Source: Limnohabitans sp. Rim8 (GTDB lineage: Bacteria > Pseudomonadota > Gammaproteobacteria > Burkholderiales > Burkholderiaceae_C). Taken from it: DNA of 32,328 bases. Numbering within the stretch: the first letter of the stretch is position 1; the number at the start of each line of letters is the position of its first letter. This document shows, piece after piece, positions 17,256 through 24,690 of this stretch. The notes under the pieces are model-generated. The model was not told the DNA's origin. It did not search any database and was given only the letters and a program-made list of their open reading frames with translations. The position numbers were made by a program, and so were the translations under genes. The DNA is taken from assembly GCA_945897465.1 (NCBI GenBank), contig CAMDFK010000029.1:1-32328 (forward strand), in the 5' to 3' direction.

Positions 17256-17413
17256 GATCAGATCTCCAAAAAAGGAACAGTTGAATCACCATGATGACAG
17301 CTTTCAGACCGAACAAGCGTCACCTTTGCGCAAAACGAAGTCGGGGTTTTCACCAGTGGCTCCATGCCATTCGACCGCTTTCATAATACAAATAAAACCG
17401 AGAACAACACCCC
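17256..17413. promoter_or_regulatory. Divergent control region between the ABC importer operon and the second amidase
   Basis: A 158-bp gap between two gene starts that point away from each other, so promoters for both must lie here or just outside. The only AT-rich patch is at 17381-17397, where CATAAT (17382-17387, plus) and TATTAT (complement of 17383-17388, minus) offer overlapping -10-like hexamers. I see no good -35 for either and no obvious operator palindrome. Confidence 0.35.
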
Positions 17414-18844
17414 ATGGTCAACCCTGATACCTCCGCCATAGATTTGTCCCGCGCCATCCACCTCAAGCAGGTGTCGTGCCAGGAAGCGATGCTGTCCACC
17501 CTCGACCGCATTGCGCAACTCAATCCGCAGTCCAACGCCATCGTCAGTTTGCAAGAACCCGAGCTTTTGTTGGCACAAGCCCGCGAACGTGACGCCCAAC
17601 TGGCCCGGGGCGAGTCGATGGGTTGGATGCACGGCATGCCCCAAGCCATCAAAGACCTGGCCCATGCACAAGGCCTGCGCACCACTTTAGGCAGCCCCTT
17701 GATGAAAGACTTTGTGGCCAGCGAAGACGGGCTCATGGCCAGCCGGATGAAGGCTTCTGGGGCCATCGTCATTGGCAAAACCAACTCGCCCGAGTTTGGC
17801 CTGGGCTCGCACACCTTCAACGAGGTGTTTGGCCCCACCCGCAACGCCTGGGACCCGGGCAAATCGGCGGGCGGCAGCAGCGGCGGTGCGGCCGTGGCAC
17901 TGGCCCAGCGCTTGTTGCCGGTGGCCGACGGTTCGGACTTCATGGGCAGCTTGCGCAACCCAGCCGGCTGGAACCATGTATTTGGCATGCGCCCCTCACA
18001 AGGCCGCGTGCCCATGTCGCCCGCACAAGACGTGTACATGGCCCAACTCGCCACCGAAGGCCCCATGGGCCGCCATGTGCGGGATGTGGCCATGCTGCTG
18101 TCGGTGCAAGCGGGTGCCCACCCAGCCAGCCCGCTCAGCTTGACGGATGACCCGGCGCAATTTGCTGGCGCACTGGACAGCGACCCCCAAGGCCAGCGCA
18201 TAGGTTGGCTGGGCGATTTGCAGGGCTATCTGCCCATGGAGCGCGGGATTTTGGCGATCTGCCAATCGGCCTTGAACAGCTTGTCGGGCATGGGTTGCAC
18301 GGTCGACGAAGCGCGTTTGGGCATGCCACCCGAGCAGATCTGGCAAGCCTGGCTGGTGTGGCGGCAGGCCTTGGTGGGGCCGCGCATCGCACCATTCCTG
18401 GTCAACCCGGCCAACCGCGCTCAGATCAAACCCGAGGCGCTGTGGGAGCATGACCAGTCGCTGAACTTGACCGGCTCGCAATTGATGGCCGCCAGCGCCA
18501 GCCGCACGCGCTTTTACCTGAGCATGCTGGCTTTGTTCGAGCAATTCGATGTGCTGGCCATACCGGTGTCTCAAGTCTGGCCCTTTGACATCGGCCTGCG
18601 CTGGCCTCAAAGCGTGGCGGGCCGAGACATGGACACCTACCACCGCTGGATGGAGGTGGTGATTTACGCCACCTTTGCAGGCTTGCCCTCGATCAGCGTG
18701 CCGGCCGGCTTTGGCGAGAACGGCCTGCCCATGGGCCTGGCGCTGATTGGCAAACCCCAAGGGGATTTGGCGCTGCTCAAGCTGGCCCACGCCTACGAGA
18801 TGGCCAACCAGGACATGATCAACCGCCGCGCGCCGGGCGTGTGA
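17414..18844 (+). CDS. Amidase of the amidase-signature family (second copy, divergent type)
   Basis: A 476-residue amide hydrolase, only distantly similar to the amidase at 9175-10593. The triad is complete: K80 in QAIKDL, S155 in GGSSGG (153-158) and the nucleophile S179 in GSDFMGSLRNPAGW. The DFMGSLRNPA form, in place of the usual TGGSIRIPA, marks a subgroup that includes several linear and cyclic amide hydrolases. No signal peptide is seen, so it is cytoplasmic. It is transcribed away from the importer operon and shares its control region, which suggests joint regulation and a shared pathway. It converges on the rhodanese gene, 25 bp apart. The substrate is unknown. Confidence 0.92.
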   Translation: MVNPDTSAIDLSRAIHLKQVSCQEAMLSTLDRIAQLNPQSNAIVSLQEPELLLAQARERDAQLARGESMGWMHGMPQAIKDLAHAQGLRTTLGSPLMKDFVASEDGLMASRMKASGAIVIGKTNSPEFGLGSHTFNEVFGPTRNAWDPGKSAGGSSGGAAVALAQRLLPVADGSDFMGSLRNPAGWNHVFGMRPSQGRVPMSPAQDVYMAQLATEGPMGRHVRDVAMLLSVQAGAHPASPLSLTDDPAQFAGALDSDPQGQRIGWLGDLQGYLPMERGILAICQSALNSLSGMGCTVDEARLGMPPEQIWQAWLVWRQALVGPRIAPFLVNPANRAQIKPEALWEHDQSLNLTGSQLMAASASRTRFYLSMLALFEQFDVLAIPVSQVWPFDIGLRWPQSVAGRDMDTYHRWMEVVIYATFAGLPSISVPAGFGENGLPMGLALIGKPQGDLALLKLAHAYEMANQDMINRRAPGV

Positions 18845-18869
18845 AGTATCGCAGCGCCAAGCCGCGCGC

Positions 18870-19304
18870 TCAGTTTTGCTGCCAGGGCAGCCCGCGGAAG
18901 CGCCAGCCGCCCTTGAGGCCCCGGTGGGCCTGCTCGTTCGGGTCGCCCTCAAAGCCTTCGAGGATGTTGTAGGCCAACAAGCCCAGTTCGGTGGCGCGTT
19001 GGGCGGCGGCAATCGAGCGCACACCGCTGCGGCACAGCAGCACCAGCTTTTTGCCACCTGCACCCAAAGCCTGCATGCCTGCGTCAAAACCCGGGTTCAT
19101 CGCCATGCCGGGCCACTGCTTCCAGGCCAGTGCGTGGGCACCGGGCACGAAGCCCACCCAGGCGCGTTCGGCGTCGGTGCGCACATCCACCAATTCGGCC
19201 TCGCCCGATTGCACCCAGGCCCAGGCCTGTTCTGGCGAAATGTCGCCTGCATAACCGGTGGCGGGTTGCATGGCAGGAAGTGTTGCTGGTGCTGGTGAAG
19301 TCAT
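18870..19304 (-). CDS. Single-domain rhodanese-like protein
   Basis: Putative sulfurtransferase of 144 residues. The single rhodanese domain includes VDVRTDAERAWVGFVPGAHALAW (about 39-61) and the active-site loop with C91 in CRSGVRS, whose cysteine would carry the persulfide; the loop length fits a sulfurtransferase rather than a phosphatase. I start at ATG 19304 (MTSPAPATLP). The open frame upstream to 19394 has no similarity and would overlap the icmF promoter region. No signal peptide, so cytoplasmic. It is divergent from icmF; no functional link between the two is evident. Confidence 0.88.
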   Translation of the reverse strand: MTSPAPATLPAMQPATGYAGDISPEQAWAWVQSGEAELVDVRTDAERAWVGFVPGAHALAWKQWPGMAMNPGFDAGMQALGAGGKKLVLLCRSGVRSIAAAQRATELGLLAYNILEGFEGDPNEQAHRGLKGGWRFRGLPWQQN

Positions 19305-19401
19305 GGGGTGTTCATCCAAAAGGTTTGACAGGGTCTGCGCAAAGGAAGCCAGTCCAAATGATAGCTTTGACCTGGCATGAAGTCCGCACACCAAAGTGTC
19401 C

Positions 19402-19457
19402 GTGACAGGACAAGCCGCAACGGCTAAGATGCGGGTTTTGGTTGACGTTTACGTCAA
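19402..19457 (+). promoter_or_regulatory. Likely icmF promoter with a palindromic operator
   Basis: GTGACA (19402-19407) and TAAGAT (19425-19430), 17 bp apart, form a plausible sigma-70 promoter. Directly after the expected start point lies TTGACGT-TT-ACGTCAA (19442-19457), a perfect inverted repeat with a two-base centre. A further CGTCAA follows. The site resembles the boxes described for the MerR-type LiuR regulators of branched-chain amino acid and acyl-CoA catabolism; that match is from memory and uncertain. Its position would fit repression by blocking transcription. Confidence 0.55.
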
Positions 19458-19499
19458 CGTCAAAGCCCCCCAGACCGCCCGCCCACGGAGACGCCCCCC

Positions 19500-22400
19500 A
19501 TGACCGACCTGTCCGCCGAATTCAAAGCTTTGGCCGAATACCGCCCGACCCACAAGGTCCGCTTTGTCACCGCAGCCAGCCTGTTTGACGGCCACGACGC
19601 CGCCATCAACATCATGCGCCGTATTTTGCAAAGCATGGGCGCCGAAGTCATCCACCTGGGCCACAACCGCTCGGTGGACGAGGTGGTGACGGCTGCGCTG
19701 CAAGAAGACGCCCAGGGCATCGCCATCAGCTCTTACCAAGGCGGGCACAACGAATATTTCAGCTACATGGTCGACCTGCTCAAAGCCCGTGGCGGCGAGC
19801 ACATCCAGGTCTTTGGCGGCGGCGGCGGCGTGATCGTGCCCGCCGAAATCCGCGCCCTGGCCCATAAAGGCGTGCGGATTTTCAGCCCCGAAGACGGCCA
19901 AAAAATGGGCCTGGCCGGGATGATCGGCGAGATGGTCATGCGCTGCGACCAGGATGTGAGCCACTTGGCCCCGAAAAGTGTGGAAGCCATCCAGGGCCAC
20001 AACGAGATGAACTGGCGTGCGCTGGCACAACTGATCACCGCCCTTGAGAACGGCCAAGCCGATGCGAAGTTGTTGGCGTCTGTCCGCGAACAAGCCGCGC
20101 AAAAGAAAGTGCCCGTGCTTGGTATCACCGGCACCGGTGGCGCCGGAAAGTCCTCGCTCACGGATGAATTGATCCGCCGCCTGCGTCTGGACCAGGGCGA
20201 CGCGCTGCGTGTGGCCGTGATCTCGATCGACCCCTCGCGCCGCAAGAGCGGTGGTGCGCTGCTGGGCGACCGCATCCGCATGAATGCGATCAGCCCCTGG
20301 TCACAAGGCCCCCGCGTGTTCATGCGCTCGCTGGCCACGCGTGACTTTGGCAGTGAAATTTCAGCCGCCCTGCCCGACGTGGTGGCGGCCTGCAAGGTGG
20401 CGGGCTTTGATGTGATCGTGGTCGAGACCTCGGGCATTGGCCAGGGCGACGCCGCCATCGTGCCGCATGTGGACGTGCCCATGTACGTGATGACACCCGA
20501 GTTTGGCGCAGCCAGCCAGCTCGAAAAGATTGACATGCTGGACTTTGCAGAGTTTGTCGCCATCAACAAGTTCGACCGCAAAGGCGCGTCGGATGCCCTG
20601 CGCGATGTGGCCAAGCAGGTGCAACGCAACAAGGAAGCCTGGACCGTGCCGACCGAGCAGATGCCGGTGTTTGGCACCATGGCCGCCCGCTTCAACGACG
20701 ACGGCGTGACGGCGCTCTACCAAGCGCTCAAAGCCCGCCTGGCCGAGCTGGGCATGAACACCACTGAAGGCCGCTTGCCGGTGGTCAAGGTGCGCTACAG
20801 CACCCACCAAAACCCGGTGGTGCCGTCTTCCCGCACCCGTTATCTGGCCGAGATCAGCGACACGGTGCGCGGCTACAAAAAGCGCGCCATTGACCAGTCT
20901 CGCCTGGCCCGCGAAATCCAACAACTGCGTGCCGCGGCCCGCATGCTCGAAGTGGGCAAGTCCGGCCGCGCCAAAGCCGCCGAAGCCGCGATTGACCTGG
21001 CCGTGAACCGCGAGCAAACCCAAGACCCCACCGCCCGCAAACTGTTGGCCCAGTGGCCTGACATGCAAAAAGCCTACGCGGGCGACGAGTACGTGGTGAA
21101 AATCCGCGACAAAGAGATTCGCACGGCGTTGACCACCCAGAGTCTGAGCGGCACCACCATCCGCAAGGTGGCCCTGCCGCAGTACGAAGACCACGGCGAA
21201 ATCCTCAAGTGGTTGATGCTGGACAATGTGCCGGGCAGCTACCCCTACACCGCAGGCACTTTTGCTTTCAAACGCGAGGGCGAAGACCCGACCCGCATGT
21301 TCGCCGGCGAAGGCGATCCTTTCCGCACCAACCGCCGTTTCAAATTGGTCAGCGAAGGCTTGCCCGCCAAGCGCTTGTCCACGGCGTTTGACTCGGTCAC
21401 GCTGTACGGCAACGACCCCGATCTGCGTCCGGACATCTACGGCAAGATCGGCAACTCGGGCGTGAACGTGGCCACGCTCGACGACATGAAGGTGCTGTAC
21501 TCAGGCTTTGACCTGTGCAACCCGACCACCTCGGTGTCCATGACCATCAACGGCCCCGCGCCCTCCATCCTGGCCATGTTCATGAACACGGCCATTGACC
21601 AAAATCTCGACAAGTTCAAGGCCGAGAATGGCCGCGAGCCCACCGAAACCGAAGCCGCGAAGGTCCGCGAATGGGTGCTGCAGAATGTGCGCGGCACGGT
21701 GCAGGCTGACATTCTGAAAGAAGACCAAGGCCAGAACACCTGCATCTTCTCCACCGAGTTTTCGCTCAAAGTGATGGGCGACGTGGCGCAGTATTTTGTA
21801 CACCATGATGTGCGCAACTTCTACTCGGTGTCCATCAGCGGCTACCACATCGCCGAAGCCGGGGCCAACCCGATCAGCCAGTTGGCCTTCACGCTGTCCA
21901 ACGGCTTCACCTTTGTGGAAGCGTATCTGGCGCGTGGCATGCACATCGACGACTTTGCACCGAATTTGTCGTTCTTCTTCAGCAACGGCATGGACCCCGA
22001 GTACACCGTCATGGGTCGTGTGGCCCGCCGCATCTGGGCGGTGGCCATGAAAGAGAAATACGGCGCGAACGAACGCAGCCAAAAGCTCAAGTACCACATC
22101 CAAACCAGTGGTCGCTCGCTGCACGCCCAAGAGATCCAGTTCAACGACATCCGCACCACACTGCAAGCGCTGATCGCGATCTACGACAACTGCAACAGCC
22201 TGCACACCAACGCGTTTGACGAAGCCATCACCACGCCCACCGAAGACTCGGTGCGCCGCGCCATGGCGATCCAGCTGATCATCAACCGCGAGTGGGGCCT
22301 GGCCAAAAACGAGAACCCCAACCAAGGCGCTTTCATCATCGACGAGCTCACCGAACTGGTGGAAGAGACCGTGCTGGCCGAATTCGAGAAGATCGCCGAG

Positions 22401-22790
22401 CGTGGTGGTGTATTGGGCGCGATGGAAACCGGCTACCAACGCGGCAAGATCCAAGACGAATCGATGCACTATGAGATGCTCAAGCACACCGGCGAGCTGC
22501 CCATCATCGGCGTCAACACCTTCCGCAACCCCAAGGGCAATGAAGTGCTCGAAAGCCTGGAGTTGGCCCGCTCGACCGAGGAAGAAAAGCAGTCGCAACT
22601 CCAGCGCCTGCACGACTTTCACACCCAACACGCCGCCGAATCGCCCGCCATGCTCCAACGCCTGCAACAAGCCGTGATCGACAACGGCAACGTGTTCGAG
22701 GTGCTGATGGACGCGGTGCGGGTCTGCTCTTTGGGCCAGATCACCAATGCGCTGTTTGAGGTGGGTGGTCAGTACCGACGCAATATGTGA
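19500..22790 (+). CDS. icmF: Fused isobutyryl-CoA mutase (adenosylcobalamin-dependent, with built-in G-protein chaperone)
   Basis: Interconverts isobutyryl-CoA and n-butyryl-CoA, linking valine-derived and straight-chain acyl-CoA metabolism. The 1096 residues have the IcmF order: N-terminal B12-binding domain (about 18-150, cobalt-ligand histidine H32 in [11 protein letters not shown]), MeaB-like GTPase domain (Walker A GTGGAGKS at 211-218, NKFD at 356-359), then the large mutase TIM-barrel domain from about 540. The fusion itself separates it from methylmalonyl-CoA mutase. In the motif aligned to methylmalonyl-CoA mutase RGPYATMY there is Phe (F588, TAGTF), and where that enzyme has Arg in VRNTY there is Gln (Q745, GQNTC). 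Phe/Gln is the pair known for isobutyryl-CoA specificity. ATG 19500 gives the usual family length. A likely promoter and operator lie just upstream. Confidence 0.97.
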   Translation: MTDLSAEFKALAEYRPTHKVRFVTAASLFDGHDAAINIMRRILQSMGAEVIHLGHNRSVDEVVTAALQEDAQGIAISSYQGGHNEYFSYMVDLLKARGGEHIQVFGGGGGVIVPAEIRALAHKGVRIFSPEDGQKMGLAGMIGEMVMRCDQDVSHLAPKSVEAIQGHNEMNWRALAQLITALENGQADAKLLASVREQAAQKKVPVLGITGTGGAGKSSLTDELIRRLRLDQGDALRVAVISIDPSRRKSGGALLGDRIRMNAISPWSQGPRVFMRSLATRDFGSEISAALPDVVAACKVAGFDVIVVETSGIGQGDAAIVPHVDVPMYVMTPEFGAASQLEKIDMLDFAEFVAINKFDRKGASDALRDVAKQVQRNKEAWTVPTEQMPVFGTMAARFNDDGVTALYQALKARLAELGMNTTEGRLPVVKVRYSTHQNPVVPSSRTRYLAEISDTVRGYKKRAIDQSRLAREIQQLRAAARMLEVGKSGRAKAAEAAIDLAVNREQTQDPTARKLLAQWPDMQKAYAGDEYVVKIRDKEIRTALTTQSLSGTTIRKVALPQYEDHGEILKWLMLDNVPGSYPYTAGTFAFKREGEDPTRMFAGEGDPFRTNRRFKLVSEGLPAKRLSTAFDSVTLYGNDPDLRPDIYGKIGNSGVNVATLDDMKVLYSGFDLCNPTTSVSMTINGPAPSILAMFMNTAIDQNLDKFKAENGREPTETEAAKVREWVLQNVRGTVQADILKEDQGQNTCIFSTEFSLKVMGDVAQYFVHHDVRNFYSVSISGYHIAEAGANPISQLAFTLSNGFTFVEAYLARGMHIDDFAPNLSFFFSNGMDPEYTVMGRVARRIWAVAMKEKYGANERSQKLKYHIQTSGRSLHAQEIQFNDIRTTLQALIAIYDNCNSLHTNAFDEAITTPTEDSVRRAMAIQLIINREWGLAKNENPNQGAFIIDELTELVEETVLAEFEKIAERGGVLGAMETGYQRGKIQDESMHYEMLKHTGELPIIGVNTFRNPKGNEVLESLELARSTEEEKQSQLQRLHDFHTQHAAESPAMLQRLQQAVIDNGNVFEVLMDAVRVCSLGQITNALFEVGGQYRRNM

Positions 22791-22821
22791 GGTGCTCGGC
22801 GGTTCAATCACCGCTGAAGCC

Positions 22822-22857
22822 AAATGGTCTGTACATCCGCGTATGTACAGACCATTT
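22822..22857. repeat. Perfect 15-bp inverted repeat upstream of vapBC
   Basis: AAATGGTCTGTACAT (22822-22836) and ATGTACAGACCATTT (22843-22857) are exact inverted copies around a six-base centre, CCGCGT. The inner part, TGTACAT/ATGTACA, recurs in the smaller palindrome at 22871-22884. It also follows the icmF stop by 31 bp and could act as a terminator hairpin, but no T-run follows. I favour an operator bound by the VapB/VapBC complex. Confidence 0.75.
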
Positions 22858-22884
22858 CATTCTTGTTAAGATGTACACGTACAT
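22844..22884 (+). promoter_or_regulatory. Likely vapBC promoter with a second operator palindrome
   Basis: TGTACA (22844-22849) and TAAGAT (22867-22872), 17 bp apart, form a plausible promoter that leaves room for the ribosome binding site CAGGAGC before vapB. The -35 lies in the right arm of the large inverted repeat. The -10 overlaps the palindrome ATGTAC-AC-GTACAT (22871-22884). A protein bound to these sites would cover the promoter, which fits the self-repression usual for vapBC operons. Confidence 0.55.
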
Positions 22885-22901
22885 CCATTATCAGGAGCGA
22901 T

Positions 22902-23138
22902 ATGGCCAACACCAAACTCTTCAAGAACGGCAATTCCCAAGCCGTTCGCATTCCGGCCGAGCTGGCTTACGGCAGCTGGGACATCGATCTGGACATCGAA
23001 CGCATCGGCGATGAATTGCGCATTCGCCCTGCCCGCAAACGCATGGGTGATGTGATGGGCAAGCTGGCCCAGTTTTCTCCGGGTTTCATGTCCGAGGGGC
23101 GTGGTCTCAACACCCAAGGCGAGCGCGAGGCCTTATGA
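22902..23138 (+). CDS. vapB: Antitoxin VapB (AbrB/MazE-type DNA-binding)
   Basis: Antitoxin of a type II toxin-antitoxin pair, 78 residues. The N-terminal swapped-hairpin motif KLFKNGNSQAVRIPAEL (5-21) is the VapB/AbrB DNA-binding fold. The C-terminal part (about 45-78) would wrap the toxin. It is expected to neutralise the nuclease VapC and, with it, bind the operator upstream. ATG 22902 follows a CAGGAGC ribosome binding site; the open frame upstream covers the operator and is not used. The stop overlaps the vapC start by four bases (ATGA). The pair is inserted between icmF and the BKACE gene with no link to either. Confidence 0.92.
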   Translation: MANTKLFKNGNSQAVRIPAELAYGSWDIDLDIERIGDELRIRPARKRMGDVMGKLAQFSPGFMSEGRGLNTQGEREAL

Positions 23139-23545
23139 AACCCAAGTACATGCTGGACACCAACATCTGCATTTACTTGATGAAGCACCAGCCACCGCAA
23201 GTGCAAGCGCGATTTTCCGAATGTTTTGTGGGTGATGTGGTGATGTCGGCCATCACGCTGGCCGAGCTGGAATATGGCGTGGCCTGCTCTGGGGATGCGC
23301 AGGCCCACAACCAGGCCTTGCTGAGTAGCCTGCTCGAGGATATTCCAGCCGCCCCTTTTGAGGGCCGAGCCGCACGCATTTATGGGCCGCTGCGCGCTTC
23401 TCACAAAGAACGTCAAAAAGACGCGCTCGACAAACTGATCGCCGCGCACGCCCTGTCATTAGGGGTGACTCTGGTCACCAACAACGAGGCCGACTTTCGG
23501 GAATTTAACGGCCTTCGCATCGAAAACTGGGTCAACGCGCACTGA
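23135..23545 (+). CDS. vapC: Toxin VapC (PIN-domain ribonuclease)
   Basis: PIN-domain endoribonuclease of 136 residues; VapC toxins typically cut tRNA or rRNA when released from VapB. The acidic metal-binding residues are in place: D8 (MLDTN), E44 (TLAELEYG) and D99 (DKLIAAHAL), followed by the TNN motif at 115-117 near the C-terminus. It is therefore predicted to be active. The start overlaps the vapB stop. Its stop lies only three bases from the stop of the convergent BKACE gene, with no room for a terminator. RNA target unknown. Confidence 0.93.
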   Translation: MKPKYMLDTNICIYLMKHQPPQVQARFSECFVGDVVMSAITLAELEYGVACSGDAQAHNQALLSSLLEDIPAAPFEGRAARIYGPLRASHKERQKDALDKLIAAHALSLGVTLVTNNEADFREFNGLRIENWVNAH

Positions 23546-23548
23546 ACC

Positions 23549-24481
23549 TCAAAAATTTACTTTATCCGCACCCTTGAGCGCCAGCATGCTGCGGGCCTCA
23601 TCGGGGGTGGCGATCTCCAGGTTCAGGGCTTCGAGCACGGTGCGGATTCGCTGGACCTGTTGAGCGCTGGACTCGGCCAATTTTCCTGGGCCAATCCACA
23701 GCGAGTCCTCCAGCCCCACGCGCACGTTCGAGCCCATGGCCGCGCCGATGCTGGCCAGTGCAATCTGGCCTTTGCCTGCGCCCAAAATTGACCACTGGTA
23801 ATCGTTGCCAAACAATCGGTCGGCCGTTCGGCGCATGTGCATCAGGTCTTCGGGGTGCGGGCCGATGCCACCCAAAATGCCGAAAACCGACTGCACGAAC
23901 AACGGCCCCTTCACCAAGCCCCGATCGCGGAAATGCGCCAGGTTGTACAGGTGGCTGATGTCGTAGCACTCGAACTCAAAACGCGTACCGTTTTCGGTGC
24001 CCAGGCGCAAAATGGTTTCGATGTCCTTGTAGGTGTTCTTGAACACCAGATCGCGGCTTTTTTCCAGGTGCTCGCGTTCCCACTCGTGCTCAAAGGTCTT
24101 GAAGCGGTCGAGCATGGGGAACAGGCCGAAATTCATCGAGCCCATGTTGAGCGAAGCCACCTCGGGCTTGAAGGTCAGGGCCGGTTGCATGCGCTCGTGC
24201 ACCGTCATGTGCGGGCTGCCGCCTGTGGTCAGGTTGATCACAGCCTTGGTGTGGGCTTTGATCTTTTGCAAAAACGGCACAAAGAACGCCGGGTCTTGCG
24301 TGGGACGACCGTCTTTCGGATCGCGCGCATGCAGGTGCAAGATGGCCGCGCCCGCCTCGGCGGCGGCAATGGCCGCGTCGGCGATTTCGTCGGCCGTCAC
24401 CGGCAAATGCGGCGACATGCTGGGCGTGTGGATGGCCCCTGTGGGTGCGCAGGTGATGATGACTTTGCGGGCTTGGCTCAT
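23549..24481 (-). CDS. BKACE-family beta-keto acid cleavage enzyme (3-keto-5-aminohexanoate cleavage-like)
   Basis: Zinc-dependent enzyme that condenses a beta-keto acid with acetyl-CoA, giving acetoacetate and a new CoA ester. The 310 residues show the family pattern: VIITCAPTGA (about 7-16), the metal-binding ILHLHARDP with H49 and H51, INLTTGG, and C-terminal SILGAGKGQ and VGLEDSLW. A strong AAGGAG ribosome binding site precedes ATG 24481. Founding members (Kce) act in lysine fermentation, but the family covers many beta-keto acids, including some from carnitine catabolism, and substrate cannot be assigned from the motifs alone. The neighbours give no clear pathway. It is divergent from amn and convergent with vapC. 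Confidence 0.92.
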   Translation of the reverse strand: MSQARKVIITCAPTGAIHTPSMSPHLPVTADEIADAAIAAAEAGAAILHLHARDPKDGRPTQDPAFFVPFLQKIKAHTKAVINLTTGGSPHMTVHERMQPALTFKPEVASLNMGSMNFGLFPMLDRFKTFEHEWEREHLEKSRDLVFKNTYKDIETILRLGTENGTRFEFECYDISHLYNLAHFRDRGLVKGPLFVQSVFGILGGIGPHPEDLMHMRRTADRLFGNDYQWSILGAGKGQIALASIGAAMGSNVRVGLEDSLWIGPGKLAESSAQQVQRIRTVLEALNLEIATPDEARSMLALKGADKVNF

Positions 24482-24690
24482 GAAGCGTCTCCTTGAAATG
24501 ACTGGTCAGATTATCTGGCTTTCAATCGATGTCAGCATGCCCGACCCACCGACTTCTTGAGGTCACCCAGGCAACATGTGGCCCTCCAGTACGGATCATC
24601 AGGGCGGGGTCGGCCACACCCCGGTCACGCACCTGCCGCAAAATGGTCAAACCGAGCCTCTGCACTTAACAGACCCTTTCAGGACAAGCC
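24482..24690. promoter_or_regulatory. Divergent control region between BKACE and amn
   Basis: A 209-bp gap between two divergent starts. Near the BKACE start there is a small palindrome, CAGAT-T-ATCTG (within 24504-24518), which includes a GATAAT-like -10 on the minus strand. A hairpin CGGGGT-N7-ACCCCG (24605-24623) lies upstream of amn. No complete promoter or open frame of note is seen. Confidence 0.3.

Noticed and set aside
22822-22857. The large inverted repeat as the icmF terminator
   Set aside because: No T-run follows and its half-sites recur in the vapBC promoter, so an operator explains it better; a dual role is not excluded.
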